Assembly (NCBI RefSeq): GCF_022815725.1
Contig: NZ_JALGRF010000002.1
Coordinates: 372,001 to 436,000 of the forward strand
DNA: 64,000 nt
Direction: 5' to 3'
DNA from: Streptomyces sp. APSN-46.1
GTDB lineage: Bacteria; Actinomycetota; Actinomycetes; Streptomycetales; Streptomycetaceae
The notes under the pieces are model-generated. The model had not been told where the DNA came from. It saw only the letters and a list, made by a program, of their open reading frames with translations, and searched no databases. A program made the position numbers and the translations under genes. Below, piece by piece: positions 8,721 through 18,761 of the stretch (positions are counted from its first letter, which is position 1; each line of letters begins with the position of its first letter).

Positions 8721-9818
8721 ATGAGCGAGGCAATCCTTCTGGTAGGCGGCAAGGGCACCCGACTCCGGCCGCTGACCACCCACACGCCCAAGCCGCTGCT
8801 GCGGGTGGCCGGCGTCCCCTTCCTCACCCACCAGCTCGCGCGCGCCGCCGAGGCCGGGGTCACCCGGCTGGTGCTGGCCACCTCCTACCTGGCCGAGCTC
8901 TTCCGGGCGGAGTACGGCGACGGTTCCCCGCTCGGCCTGGAGCTGGTCTACGCGGAGGAAGCCGTGCCGCTCGGCACCGGCGGAGCCATCCGCAACGCCG
9001 CGGAGCTGCTCACCTGCGGCCCCGACGAGCCGGTGTTCGTCTTCAACGGCGACATCCTCTCCGGCGTGGACCTCGCCGGCCTGCGGGACGCGCACGCGGC
9101 GTCCGGGGCGGCCGTCACCCTGCACCTCACCCGCGTCGAGGACCCCCGTGCCTTCGGTCTCGTCCCGACCGACGGGCAGGGCCGGGTCCTGGCCTTCCTG
9201 GAGAAGCCCCAGACCGAGGCCGAGATCATCACCGACCAGATCAACGCCGGCTGCTACGTCTTCACCCGCTCCGTCATCGACACCATCCCGGCCGGCCGCG
9301 AGGTGTCCGTCGAACGGGAGACCTTCCCGGCGCTGCTCGCCTCCGGGGCCCTGGTCAACGGCGTCGTCGAGGACAGCTACTGGCTCGACCTCGGCACGCC
9401 CCAGGCGTTCGTACGCGGCTCCGCCGATCTGGTGCGGGGTGTCGTCTCCTCGCCCGCGCTGCCCGGGCCGACCGGCGAGGCGCTCGTCCTCCCCGGCGCG
9501 GTGGTGGACCCCGGCGCCCGGCTGGCCGGCGGCACCGTCGTGTGCGAGGGCGCCGTCATCGAGGCGGGGGCGGTGGTCCACGCCAGCGTCGTCCTGCCCG
9601 GGGCCCGGATCGCGGCGCGCGGCTCGGTGCGCGACTCCGTGGTGGGCGCGCACGCCGCCATCGGCGAGGACAGCAGCCTGCGCTCGGCGGTGGTCGGGGA
9701 CGGGGCGGTGATCGGCCCGGACAACGAGCTGACGGCGGGCCTGCGCATCGACTGCGGGGTCCGGCTGCCGGCCCGGGCGGTCCGCGTCTCCGCCGCCCCG
9801 GCGGCACTCGCCTCCTGA
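8721..9818 (+). CDS. Sugar-1-phosphate nucleotidyltransferase, mannose-1-phosphate guanylyltransferase-like
   Basis: Makes an NDP-sugar from a sugar phosphate and NTP in the cytoplasm. The N-terminal Rossmann-like domain carries the activation loop ILLVGGKGTRLRPLT, with THTPKPLL, the catalytic FNGDIL and a SYWLDLGTPQ motif. From about residue 240 the C-terminus has hexapeptide-like repeats of a left-handed beta-helix (VVCEGAVIEAGAVVH). This layout matches GDP-mannose pyrophosphorylases (GMPP type), though glucose-1-phosphate enzymes look similar. A GTG at 8712 would add three residues; GAGAAAG at 8701-8707 is the only ribosome site. It follows the GH113-like gene closely and would supply GDP-mannose to the nearby synthase. 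Confidence 0.85.
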   Translation: MSEAILLVGGKGTRLRPLTTHTPKPLLRVAGVPFLTHQLARAAEAGVTRLVLATSYLAELFRAEYGDGSPLGLELVYAEEAVPLGTGGAIRNAAELLTCGPDEPVFVFNGDILSGVDLAGLRDAHAASGAAVTLHLTRVEDPRAFGLVPTDGQGRVLAFLEKPQTEAEIITDQINAGCYVFTRSVIDTIPAGREVSVERETFPALLASGALVNGVVEDSYWLDLGTPQAFVRGSADLVRGVVSSPALPGPTGEALVLPGAVVDPGARLAGGTVVCEGAVIEAGAVVHASVVLPGARIAARGSVRDSVVGAHAAIGEDSSLRSAVVGDGAVIGPDNELTAGLRIDCGVRLPARAVRVSAAPAALAS

Positions 9819-9835
9819 AGCCCGAGCCTCGTCCG

Positions 9836-9841
9836 TAGACT
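9836..9841 (+). promoter_or_regulatory. -10-like box of folC, probable leaderless start
   Basis: TAGACT lies six bases before GTG 9848, with no ribosome-binding site before that start. It suggests folC has its own promoter and a leaderless mRNA. No good -35 element is seen. Confidence 0.45.
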
Positions 9842-9847
9842 GGCCCT

Positions 9848-11377
9848 GTGAGTGACCAGCAGCCCGAGAGCCACGGCCCCGACGACCTCGACGACAACAT
9901 CGACGCGTTCGACCAGATCGTGGCGGAAGAGTCCGACCGAGACCCCGACCTGGCGGTGATCGAGGCCGGCAGCCGCACCCTGCGCGCACACGGCGCGGCC
10001 CCGCAGGCCGACCAGGTGCCCGCGCGCCCCGCAGACCCGGAGGTGGACAAGGCGTTGCGCGAGGTGGAGGAGGAGCTCTCCACCCGCTGGGGCGAGACCA
10101 AGCTGGAGCCGTCCGTCAGCCGGATCGCCGCCCTGATGGACGTACTGGGCGAGCCGCAGCACGCGTACCCCTCCATCCACGTCACCGGCACCAACGGCAA
10201 GACCAGCACCGCCCGCATGATCGAGGCCCTGCTGAAGGCCTTCCAGCTGCGCACCGGCCGCTACACCAGCCCGCACGTGCAGTCGATCACCGAGCGGATC
10301 AGCCTGGACGGGGCGCCGATCAGCGCCGAGCGGTTCGTCGAGGCGTACCACGACATCAAGCCGTACGTGGAGATGGTGGACGCCTCCGAGGAGTACCGGC
10401 TGTCCTTCTTCGAGGTGCTCACCGGGATGGCGTACGCGGCTTTCGCGGACACCCCGGTCGACGTGGCCGTGGTCGAGGTCGGCATGGGCGGGTCCTGGGA
10501 CGCGACCAACGTGATCGACGCGTCGGTCGCGGTGATCACCCCGATCAGCCTGGACCACACCGAGCGGCTCGGCTCCACGCCCGGCGAGATCGCTCAGGAG
10601 AAGGGCGGCGTCATCAAGCAGGACGCCACCGTGATCCTGGCCCAGCAGCCGGTGGACGCGGCGCAGGTACTGCTGAAGAAGGCCGTCGAGGTCGACGCGA
10701 CCGTGGCCCGCGAGGGCATGGAGTTCGGCGTCGTCTCCCGCGAGGTCGCGGTCGGCGGCCAGATGCTGACCCTGCGCGGCGTGGGCGGCGAGTACGAGGG
10801 CATCTTCCTGCCGCTGCACGGCGCCCACATGGCGCACAACGCGGCGGTGGCCCTGGCGGCGGTGGAGGCCTTCTTCGGCATCGGCGCCCAGCAGAGCCGG
10901 GTCCTGGACGCGGACACCGTACGGGCGGCCTTCGCCTCGGTGACCTCGCCGGGCCGCATGGAGGTCGTCCGGCGCAGCCCGACCGTGGTGCTGGACGCCG
11001 CGCACAACCCGGCGGGGGCGCGGGTCACGGCGGAGGCGGTGACCGAGGCGTTCGGGTTCAGCCGGCTGATCGGCGTCGTGGGCGCGAGTGACGGCAAGGA
11101 CGTGAGGGGGGTCTTCGAGGCCTTCGAGCCGATCTTCGCGGAGGTCGTCGTCACGGAGAACACCAGCCACCGGGCGATGAGCGCCGACGAGCTGGCCGCG
11201 ATCGCGGTCGAGGTCTTCGGTCCGGACCGGGTGCAGGTGGAGCCGCGGCTGGACGACGCCCTGGAGGCGGCGATCACGCTGGCGGAGGAAGAGGCCGAGT
11301 ACGGAGGGGCCGGCGTCCTGGTGACCGGTTCCGTGATCACGGTGGGCGAAGCGCGCCTGCTGCTCAAGAGGGGCTGA
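9848..11377 (+). CDS. folC: Folylpolyglutamate synthase / dihydrofolate synthase
   Basis: Adds glutamate to dihydropteroate and extends the poly-gamma-glutamate tail of folates, in the cytoplasm. The Mur-ligase-type ATP loop is at about residues 113-119 (TGTNGKT), followed by RYTSPHV and an ITPISLDHTE motif, then the C-terminal ligase domain with VLDAAHNPAGA. The first 70 or so residues are an acidic, poorly conserved extension (DDLDDNIDAFDQ), making 509 residues against about 430 in many bacteria. It starts a three-gene run with the DUF4233 protein, only three bases downstream, and ndk. Confidence 0.95.
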   Translation: MSDQQPESHGPDDLDDNIDAFDQIVAEESDRDPDLAVIEAGSRTLRAHGAAPQADQVPARPADPEVDKALREVEEELSTRWGETKLEPSVSRIAALMDVLGEPQHAYPSIHVTGTNGKTSTARMIEALLKAFQLRTGRYTSPHVQSITERISLDGAPISAERFVEAYHDIKPYVEMVDASEEYRLSFFEVLTGMAYAAFADTPVDVAVVEVGMGGSWDATNVIDASVAVITPISLDHTERLGSTPGEIAQEKGGVIKQDATVILAQQPVDAAQVLLKKAVEVDATVAREGMEFGVVSREVAVGGQMLTLRGVGGEYEGIFLPLHGAHMAHNAAVALAAVEAFFGIGAQQSRVLDADTVRAAFASVTSPGRMEVVRRSPTVVLDAAHNPAGARVTAEAVTEAFGFSRLIGVVGASDGKDVRGVFEAFEPIFAEVVVTENTSHRAMSADELAAIAVEVFGPDRVQVEPRLDDALEAAITLAEEEAEYGGAGVLVTGSVITVGEARLLLKRG

Positions 11378-11380
11378 GGG

Positions 11381-11761
11381 ATGCGCACGCTGTGTGCTTC
11401 GACGCTGATCGGCGAGTTCTTCGTGATCGGCTTCGCGGGGCTGGTCGCGATGAAGGACCCGGACCTGACCCAGGCGACCGTCTGGACGGTGTGCGGGGTC
11501 GCCATGCTGCTGTCGGTCCTGCTGTGCGGGATGCTGTCGCGGCCGGGGGCCGTCCAGATCGGCTGGGCGCTCCAGATCGGGCTGATCCTGAGCGGGCTCG
11601 TCGTCCCGATGATGTTCATCCTGGGAGCGGTCTTCGCGGCCCTGTGGTGGTGCTCGGTGCACTACGGCCGCCGGATCGACACCATCAAGGCCCGGTGGGC
11701 CGCCCTGGCCGAGACCGAGGCCGCGCAGGCTCCGCACGGCGGTGCTCCGAACCCCCTGTAG
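11381..11761 (+). CDS. DUF4233 small membrane protein
   Basis: A 126-residue protein with four hydrophobic segments (about 5-25, 35-55, 58-78 and 80-98) and a short charged tail. It fits the DUF4233 family that sits between folC and ndk across actinobacteria; function unknown. The ATG at 11381 follows the folC stop by three bases, so the two are very likely co-transcribed and translationally coupled. Confidence 0.85.
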   Translation: MRTLCASTLIGEFFVIGFAGLVAMKDPDLTQATVWTVCGVAMLLSVLLCGMLSRPGAVQIGWALQIGLILSGLVVPMMFILGAVFAALWWCSVHYGRRIDTIKARWAALAETEAAQAPHGGAPNPL

Positions 11762-11800
11762 ATTCTTCGGACCGCACCCGTTTGCCGCAAGGAGTTACCC

Positions 11801-12214
11801 ATGACCCAGCGCACCCTCGTGATCCTCAAGCCCGACGCCGTCCGTCGCGGCCTGATCGGCGAGATCATCGGCCGTATCGAGCGGAAGGCCGGCTGGACCA
11901 TTCCCGCGATGGAGCTGCGCACGCTGGACCAGGACACCCTGGAGACCCACTACGGCGAGCACAAGGGCAAGCCCTTCTACGAGCCGCTCATGGGCTTCAT
12001 GGCCTCCGGCCCGGTCGTCGTCCTGGTGGTCGAAGGGGAACGCGTGATCGAGGGTGTCCGCCAGCTGGCCGGCCCCACCGACCCGATCGCCGCGGCGCCC
12101 GGCTCCATCCGGGGGGACTTCGGTTCCATCACCCGGGAGAATCTGATCCACGCATCGGATTCCGAGGAGTCCGCCGAGCGCGAGCTGAAGCTGTTCTTCC
12201 CCACTCTCGGTTGA
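11801..12214 (+). CDS. ndk: Nucleoside diphosphate kinase
   Basis: Transfers phosphate from NTPs to NDPs through a phospho-histidine intermediate. The 137 residues are the normal family length. The active-site His117 sits in NLIHASDS, and the start TLVILKPDAVRRG is diagnostic. AAGGAG lies seven bases before ATG 11801. A hairpin terminator 45 bases downstream ends the folC-DUF4233-ndk unit. Confidence 0.97.
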   Translation: MTQRTLVILKPDAVRRGLIGEIIGRIERKAGWTIPAMELRTLDQDTLETHYGEHKGKPFYEPLMGFMASGPVVVLVVEGERVIEGVRQLAGPTDPIAAAPGSIRGDFGSITRENLIHASDSEESAERELKLFFPTLG

Positions 12215-12258
12215 GTCCATCCTGACGCGACATCAGCCAAATAGCGCTCATGACCTGG

Positions 12259-12283
12259 GGCGACCGAAGTAATTTCGGTCGCC
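12259..12283 (+). terminator. Terminator after ndk
   Basis: A perfect 10-bp stem (12259-12268 with 12274-12283), loop GTAAT, followed by the T-rich stretch CTTTGGTATT. It separates ndk from the mre cluster. The remaining 224 bases to mreB show no gene; promoters for mreB must lie here but I cannot assign one with confidence. Confidence 0.8.
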
Positions 12284-12507
12284 CTTTGGTATTGCCGGAC
12301 GCTTCCGGGAACGCATAGACAGGACACGACGTCACCACTACGGGGGCGGGTATCCATTCCGGCGGGATTGCCGGAGTCCCGTCGCGCGGTGTCCGTACCT
12401 GCGGCACTACGATGGGGCCTCCACCCACACACCCACCTCGCCGACCTGACAGCAGCCGCTATCAACTGGAAGGCCAGACGCTCCTCATGGGGAACAAGGG
12501 GAACAAC

Positions 12508-13527
<1,020 letters not shown>

Positions 13528-13562
13528 TCAAACCCCCGGGAACGGGGCATGTGGAACACAAG

Positions 13563-13602
13563 GATCCGCCGTACGGGTGCTACCGAGCCCGTACGGCGGA
13601 TC
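13563..13602 (+). terminator. Hairpin between mreB and mreC
   Basis: A perfect 15-bp inverted repeat (13563-13577 with 13588-13602) with a 10-base loop, 35 bases after the mreB stop. It could end most mreB transcripts while some read through to mreC, giving MreB in excess. No U-tract follows. Confidence 0.7.
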
Positions 13603-13696
13603 GTTGATATACAGGCACAGTCGGTTGGTTGGGCCCCGGCCCGACCGGAGCCGCTCCGCCGCACGGGTATCTATGAGGAAGGCACGGCCGCCGCAC

Positions 13697-14647
13697 GTGA
13701 GGGACACACGAGAAAGCCGGCTGCTCCTGGTTCTTCTGATCGCCATCGCGTTCGCATTGATCACGGTGGACATCAGAACGGGCGAGGATTCTCCGGTCGA
13801 CGGTGCCCGGCAGGCCGCCGCGGCGGTCTTCGGCCCGGTCGAGAAGGGCGTGGCGACCGCGGTCGACCCGGTCGCCCACGCCATAGGGGCGGTACGGGAC
13901 TCCGGCGAGCGCCACAACCGCGTCGCCACGCTGGAACGCGAGAACGCGGCGCTGAAGGCCAAGCTGGGCAGCGAGGACCGGACCCGCAGCCGCATCCACG
14001 AGCTCGACGAGATGCTCAAGCGCGCCGGCGCGGGCCAGTACGGCATCAAGGGCGCCGAGGTCATCGCCATAGGAGCGGCCCAGGGCTTCTCCTGGACCGT
14101 CACCATCGACGCGGGCAGCAAGGACGGCATCGAGCGCGACATGACCGTCCTCAACGGGGACGGACTGGTCGGCCGGGTCACCACCGTAGGCCCCGACACC
14201 GCCACCGTCCTGCTCGCCAGCGACCCCGACTTCACCGTCGGCACCCGCCTGGAGAAGACCGGCGAACTCGGCTTCGCCACCGGCCAGGGCGACCGCGCCC
14301 TGTCCGTCCAGATGCTCAACGGCAAGGCCAAGATCAGCCCCGGCGACCGGCTGCTCACCTTCGGATCGCGCGGCAACAAGCCGTTCGTGCCGGGGGTTCC
14401 GCTCGGCGAGGTGGTCCGCGTCGACCCGTCCGGCGGCGGCCTCACCCGGACGATCCACGTCCGGCCCTTCGTCGGCTTCTCCCGCCTCGACATCGTCGGC
14501 GTGGTCGTGGTGCCGCCCCGCGAGGACCCGCGCGACGCCGTCCTGCCGCCCAAGCCGGCGCCCCCCAAGCCCATCCCGACGGTCACCGTGACGGTGACGC
14601 CCTCCCCGAGCGCCTCCGGCGGCCCGGCGGACGAGGAGGAGAGCTGA
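13697..14647 (+). CDS. mreC: Rod shape-determining protein MreC
   Basis: Bitopic membrane protein that links MreB to the extracellular wall synthases. One transmembrane helix (RLLLVLLIAIAFALITVD) is followed by a coiled coil (TLERENAALKAKLG) and the beta-barrel MreC core (GFSWTVTIDAGSKDGI; GLVGRVTTVG). A Pro/Thr/Val-rich tail ends the protein. I chose GTG 13697 (MRDTRESR), which matches the family start; AGGAAGG lies at 13676-13682, rather far upstream. ATG 13673 would add eight residues and has no ribosome site. mreD follows after three bases. Confidence 0.92.
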   Translation: MRDTRESRLLLVLLIAIAFALITVDIRTGEDSPVDGARQAAAAVFGPVEKGVATAVDPVAHAIGAVRDSGERHNRVATLERENAALKAKLGSEDRTRSRIHELDEMLKRAGAGQYGIKGAEVIAIGAAQGFSWTVTIDAGSKDGIERDMTVLNGDGLVGRVTTVGPDTATVLLASDPDFTVGTRLEKTGELGFATGQGDRALSVQMLNGKAKISPGDRLLTFGSRGNKPFVPGVPLGEVVRVDPSGGGLTRTIHVRPFVGFSRLDIVGVVVVPPREDPRDAVLPPKPAPPKPIPTVTVTVTPSPSASGGPADEEES

Positions 14648-14650
14648 GCC

Positions 14651-15373
14651 ATGCGCTTCAACCGGATCCTGCTCTCCAGCACACTGGTCGTGGTCGCCCT
14701 GGTCGTCCAGGTCACCGTCCTCGGACGGCTCCAACTGCCCGGCGCCGTGCCCGACCTGGTGCTCCTGACCGTGGTCGCGCTGTCCCTCGTCTACGGGCCG
14801 ACCTCGGGCGTCCTGATCGGCTTCGGCGCCGGTCTGCTCGCCGACCTGGCCCCGCCCGCCGACCACGCCGCCGGCCGCTACGCCCTCGCGCTGTGCGTCA
14901 TCGGCTACGCCGCCGGCCTGGCCCGGCCCGACAACGGCCGCTTCCGCTCCGCCTGGGGGCCCATGCTCACCGTGACGGCCGCCGCCGTCGGCTCCATCCT
15001 GCTCTACGTCGGCGTGGGCACCCTGGTCGGCGACACCGCGGAACGCCACGTCGGCCTCGGCGGCCTGCTCTTCACCGCCGTCCTCTACGACCTGCTGCTG
15101 GCCCCGTTCACCGTGCCGTTCATCATGGCTCTGGCCCGCCGCGCCGAGAACGACCCGATGGCCGTCGACGCCAACGGCGGAGCCCCGCAGGGCAAGGACG
15201 TCGCCTCTGGCTGGCTGGCCGGCGGCACGGGACTGCGGATCGGCAGTCAGCGCGGCGGCCTGCGGCTGAGGACCGCGCGCGGCCGGGCCAACCGGGCCGG
15301 CCGCATAAAGGGTGTCAAAGGCATCAAGAGCATCAAGAGCGTCAAAGGCGTGAAGAGCGTCAAGAAGCTGTGA
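14651..15373 (+). CDS. mreD: Rod shape-determining protein MreD with lysine-rich tail
   Basis: Integral membrane partner of MreC. Five or six hydrophobic segments fill residues 5-165 (ILLSSTLVVVALVVQV; LVLLTVVALSLVYG; others), with the DLAPPADHAAGRYAL loop typical of MreD. The last 25 residues are unusual: a repeating Val/Ile-Lys-Gly/Ser pattern, strongly basic and encoded by near-identical 9-base units at 15304-15370. It is closely spaced to mreC (three bases) and pbp2 (16 bases). Confidence 0.92.
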   Translation: MRFNRILLSSTLVVVALVVQVTVLGRLQLPGAVPDLVLLTVVALSLVYGPTSGVLIGFGAGLLADLAPPADHAAGRYALALCVIGYAAGLARPDNGRFRSAWGPMLTVTAAAVGSILLYVGVGTLVGDTAERHVGLGGLLFTAVLYDLLLAPFTVPFIMALARRAENDPMAVDANGGAPQGKDVASGWLAGGTGLRIGSQRGGLRLRTARGRANRAGRIKGVKGIKSIKSVKGVKSVKKL

Positions 15374-15389
15374 CGGGGGAGCACGACGC

Positions 15390-17561
15390 ATGACCAACAT
15401 TCCGGAGACCGGCCGCACCCCCCGGGTGCAGATCCGGCTCGTCATCATCCAAGTTCTCGTCTGCTCACTGCTGCTCACGCTCGGCGGACGGCTCTGGTAC
15501 CTGCAGATCCGCAACGGCCACGAATACGCCGACGCCGCCAAGAACAACCACGTCCAGCGGGTGGTCCAACCCGCCGTGCGCGGCTCCGTCCTGGACGCCC
15601 GCGGAGTCCCGATCGCCGACAACGAGACCCGCCTGGTCGTCTCCGCGTCCCGCACCGAGCTGATGAAGATAAAGGACAGGGGCAAGGCCGTCCTGACCCG
15701 CCTCGCCGGAGTCCTGGACATGAAGCCGCAGGACGTCATGGACAAGGTCCGGCTCTGCGACTCCCAGACCCCCAAGCCCTGCTGGAACGGCTCCCCCTAC
15801 CAGCCGATCCCGGTCACCCTCGAAGCCACCACCCAGCAGGCCCTGCAGATCCGCGAGCGCCCCGAGGACTTCCCCGGCATCACCGCCGAACCCACCGCCG
15901 TACGCCGCTACCCGGCGCCCGGCGCGGCCCGCGCCGCGCAGGTGCTCGGCTACCTCTCGCCGGTCACCGACGAGGAGATCCAGAAGGCCAAGGACACCGA
16001 CTCGCCGCATCTGCGCTCCGATCAGGTCGGCCGCTCCGGACTCGAACGCACCTACGACAAGGAGTTGCGCGGCAAGGCGGCGGTCACCTCGTACGAGGTC
16101 GACAACCTCGGCCGGGTCATGGGCCAGACCGAGTCCGACCCGGGGGTGGCCGGGTCCACCCTCGTCACCAGCATCGACGCCCGGGTCCAGGCCGTCGCCG
16201 AGTACGAGCTCCAGCAGGCGATGAAGACCGTCCGCAACGAGACCGACAACATCACGGGCCGTAAGTACGAGGCGGATTCGGGCGCCGTCGTCGTCATGGA
16301 GACCAAGACCGGCCGCGTCGTCGCGATGGCCTCCCAGCCCGACTACGACCCCAACGCCTGGGTCGGCGGCATCTCCGGCAGCGACTACGCCACGCTCACC
16401 AGCAAGAACTCCAACTACCCGCTGCTCAACCGGGCCATCCAGGGCCAGGCCCCCGCAGGCTCCATCTTCAAGGTGGTGTCGGCGAGCGCGGCCGTCCGGG
16501 CCGGCTACGACTTCGACGACAAGTACAACTGCAGCGCTTCCTACAACATGGGCGGCCGGAGCTTCGCGAACTTCGAGTCCAAGGGGCACGGCCCCATCAC
16601 CCTCGGCGACGCCCTCAAGTTCTCCTGCAACACCGTCTTCTACGCCCTCGGCCACAAGGAGTGGCAGCGCGACGGCGGCCTTGAGCCCAAGAAGGACGCC
16701 CACGACTGGTTCTACCGGACCGCCCGCGAGTTCGGATTCGGCTCCGAGACCGGAATCGACCTGCCGAACGAGGTCACCGGCCGCATCCCCGACCGCCAGT
16801 GGAAGAAGAGCTTCTGGGAGGCCAACAAGGCATCCTGGTGCAAGCAGGGCAAGAAGGGCGGCACCTACGTCGAGCAGATCGCCTACGAGAACTGCCTTGA
16901 GGGTAACCAGCTGAAGGCCTTCGACAGCATCAACTTCGCCATCGGCCAGGGCGACGTCCTCGTCACCCCCATCCAGATGGCCACCGCTTACTCCGCCATC
17001 AGCAACGGCGGCACCCTCCACGACCCCACGGTCGGCAAGGCCGTGATCAGCCCCGACGGCAAGATCGAAGTGATCAAGCCGAAGCCCCACGGCATGCTGC
17101 CGATCGACGCCCAGACCATCAGCAACCTCGACAAGGGCCTGCGCTCCGTCGTCGAGCCCGGCGGCACCGCCGCCTGGCGGTTCGGCGGCTGGCCGCTGGA
17201 CAAGATCCCGATGCGGGCCAAGACCGGCACCGCCCAGGTCTACGGCAAACAGACCACGTCGTGGCTGGCGACCTACACGGACGACTTCGCGATCGTGATG
17301 ACGATCTCCCAGGCCGGCACCGGCTCCGGCGCCTCCGGTCCCGCCGTGCGCAACATCTACAACGCGATGTACGGCCTCGACATGGAGGGCAACCAGGACC
17401 TCAAGAAGGCGCTGCTGCCCGCGCCGCAGGCCGAGCTGCCGGAGGTCCAGCCGGACGGCACCATCGAGGCGCCGACCATCACCCCGTACGTTCCCCCGTC
17501 GCCCAAGGACGTGCCGGCGCTCGCCGGACCGCCCGCCCCGCCGCCGGGGAGGCAGGACTGA
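15390..17561 (+). CDS. mrdA: Penicillin-binding protein 2 (peptidoglycan D,D-transpeptidase)
   Basis: Class B penicillin-binding protein that cross-links peptidoglycan outside the membrane during elongation and sporulation. An N-terminal transmembrane anchor (about residues 14-34) leads to the dimerisation domain, then the transpeptidase domain with the catalytic SIFK at 358-361, SCN at 412-414 and KTG at 611-613. A Pro-rich tail ends the 723-residue protein. It overlaps rodA by one base (TGATG), so a transpeptidase and its partner glycosyltransferase are made together. Confidence 0.95.
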   Translation: MTNIPETGRTPRVQIRLVIIQVLVCSLLLTLGGRLWYLQIRNGHEYADAAKNNHVQRVVQPAVRGSVLDARGVPIADNETRLVVSASRTELMKIKDRGKAVLTRLAGVLDMKPQDVMDKVRLCDSQTPKPCWNGSPYQPIPVTLEATTQQALQIRERPEDFPGITAEPTAVRRYPAPGAARAAQVLGYLSPVTDEEIQKAKDTDSPHLRSDQVGRSGLERTYDKELRGKAAVTSYEVDNLGRVMGQTESDPGVAGSTLVTSIDARVQAVAEYELQQAMKTVRNETDNITGRKYEADSGAVVVMETKTGRVVAMASQPDYDPNAWVGGISGSDYATLTSKNSNYPLLNRAIQGQAPAGSIFKVVSASAAVRAGYDFDDKYNCSASYNMGGRSFANFESKGHGPITLGDALKFSCNTVFYALGHKEWQRDGGLEPKKDAHDWFYRTAREFGFGSETGIDLPNEVTGRIPDRQWKKSFWEANKASWCKQGKKGGTYVEQIAYENCLEGNQLKAFDSINFAIGQGDVLVTPIQMATAYSAISNGGTLHDPTVGKAVISPDGKIEVIKPKPHGMLPIDAQTISNLDKGLRSVVEPGGTAAWRFGGWPLDKIPMRAKTGTAQVYGKQTTSWLATYTDDFAIVMTISQAGTGSGASGPAVRNIYNAMYGLDMEGNQDLKKALLPAPQAELPEVQPDGTIEAPTITPYVPPSPKDVPALAGPPAPPPGRQD

Positions 17562-18760
17562 TGCCCACCACGAACAACTTCTCGGTCTCCCGGTACGCGC
17601 CCAAGCAGGGCCCGCTCGCCCGGCTCACCGCCCGCGACTCGCCGCTGCGCCGGCTCGACTGGCCGATGCTGCTGGCGGCGCTCGCGCTGTCGCTGATCGG
17701 TTCCCTGCTGGTGTGGTCCGCGACCCTCAACCGCGACACGCTCACCCAGGGCGACCCGCAGTACTTCCTCTGGCGCCACCTGCTCAACACCGGCATCGGC
17801 CTGGTGCTGATGATCGGGACGGTCTGGCTCGGCCACCGCACCCTGCGCGGTGCGGTGCCGGTCCTGTACGGGCTCTCGCTGGTCCTGGTCGCGGCCGTGC
17901 TCACCCCGCTCGGCGCCACCATCAACGGCGCCCACGCCTGGATCGTCATCGGCGGCGGCTTCTCGCTCCAGCCCTCGGAGTTCGTGAAGGTCACGATCAT
18001 CGTGGTGATGGCGATGCTGCTGGCGGCCCGGGTGGACGCGGGCGACCTGGACCATCCCGAGCACCGGACCGTGGTCAAGGCGCTGTGCCTGGCCGCCGCG
18101 CCCATGGGCATCGTGATGCTGATGCCCGACCTGGGGTCGGTCATGGTGATGGTCGTGATCGTGCTGGGGGTGCTGCTGGCCTCCGGCGCCTCCAACCGCT
18201 GGGTGCTCGGGCTGATCGGCTCCGGGACGGTCGGCGCGATCCTGATCTGGCAGCTCGGAGTGCTCGACGAGTACCAGATCAACCGCTTCGCGGCCTTCGC
18301 CAACCCCGAGCTCGACCCCTCGGGCGCCGGCTACAACACCAACCAGGCGCGGATCGCGATCGGCGGCGGCGGCCTGACGGGCTCCGGCTTGTTCAAGGGC
18401 CCGCAGACCACCGGCCAGTTCGTGCCCGAGCAGCAGACCGACTTCGTCTTCACCGTGGCGGGGGAGGAGCTCGGCTTCGTCGGCGGCATCCTGATCCTGG
18501 GCCTGCTCGGGGTCGTGCTGTGGCGGGCCTGCGTGATCGCCCGGGAGACCACCGAGCTGTACGGGACGATCGTGGCGGCCGGGATCGCCGCCTGGTTCGC
18601 CTTCCAGTCCTTCGAGAACATCGGGATGAACTTGGGCATCATGCCGGTGGCGGGCCTGCCGCTGCCGTTCGTGTCCTACGGAGGGTCGTCGATGTTCGCG
18701 GTGTGGGTGGCGGTCGGGCTGTTGCAGTCGATCAGGGTGCAACGGCCGATGTCGGCGTAG
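17561..18760 (+). CDS. rodA: RodA/FtsW-family SEDS peptidoglycan polymerase
   Basis: Polytopic SEDS glycosyltransferase that polymerises lipid II, paired with the class B PBP just upstream. The 399 residues hold about ten transmembrane helices. Family motifs include the polar loop NGAHAWI, PSEFVKV, the large extracellular loop with GPQTTGQFVPEQQTDFVF, and PLPFVSYGGSS near the end. In S. coelicolor the equivalent gene was named sfr, from memory. The start codon overlaps the pbp2 stop. A GC-rich hairpin follows directly. Confidence 0.95.
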   Translation: MPTTNNFSVSRYAPKQGPLARLTARDSPLRRLDWPMLLAALALSLIGSLLVWSATLNRDTLTQGDPQYFLWRHLLNTGIGLVLMIGTVWLGHRTLRGAVPVLYGLSLVLVAAVLTPLGATINGAHAWIVIGGGFSLQPSEFVKVTIIVVMAMLLAARVDAGDLDHPEHRTVVKALCLAAAPMGIVMLMPDLGSVMVMVVIVLGVLLASGASNRWVLGLIGSGTVGAILIWQLGVLDEYQINRFAAFANPELDPSGAGYNTNQARIAIGGGGLTGSGLFKGPQTTGQFVPEQQTDFVFTVAGEELGFVGGILILGLLGVVLWRACVIARETTELYGTIVAAGIAAWFAFQSFENIGMNLGIMPVAGLPLPFVSYGGSSMFAVWVAVGLLQSIRVQRPMSA

Positions 18761-18761
18761 C

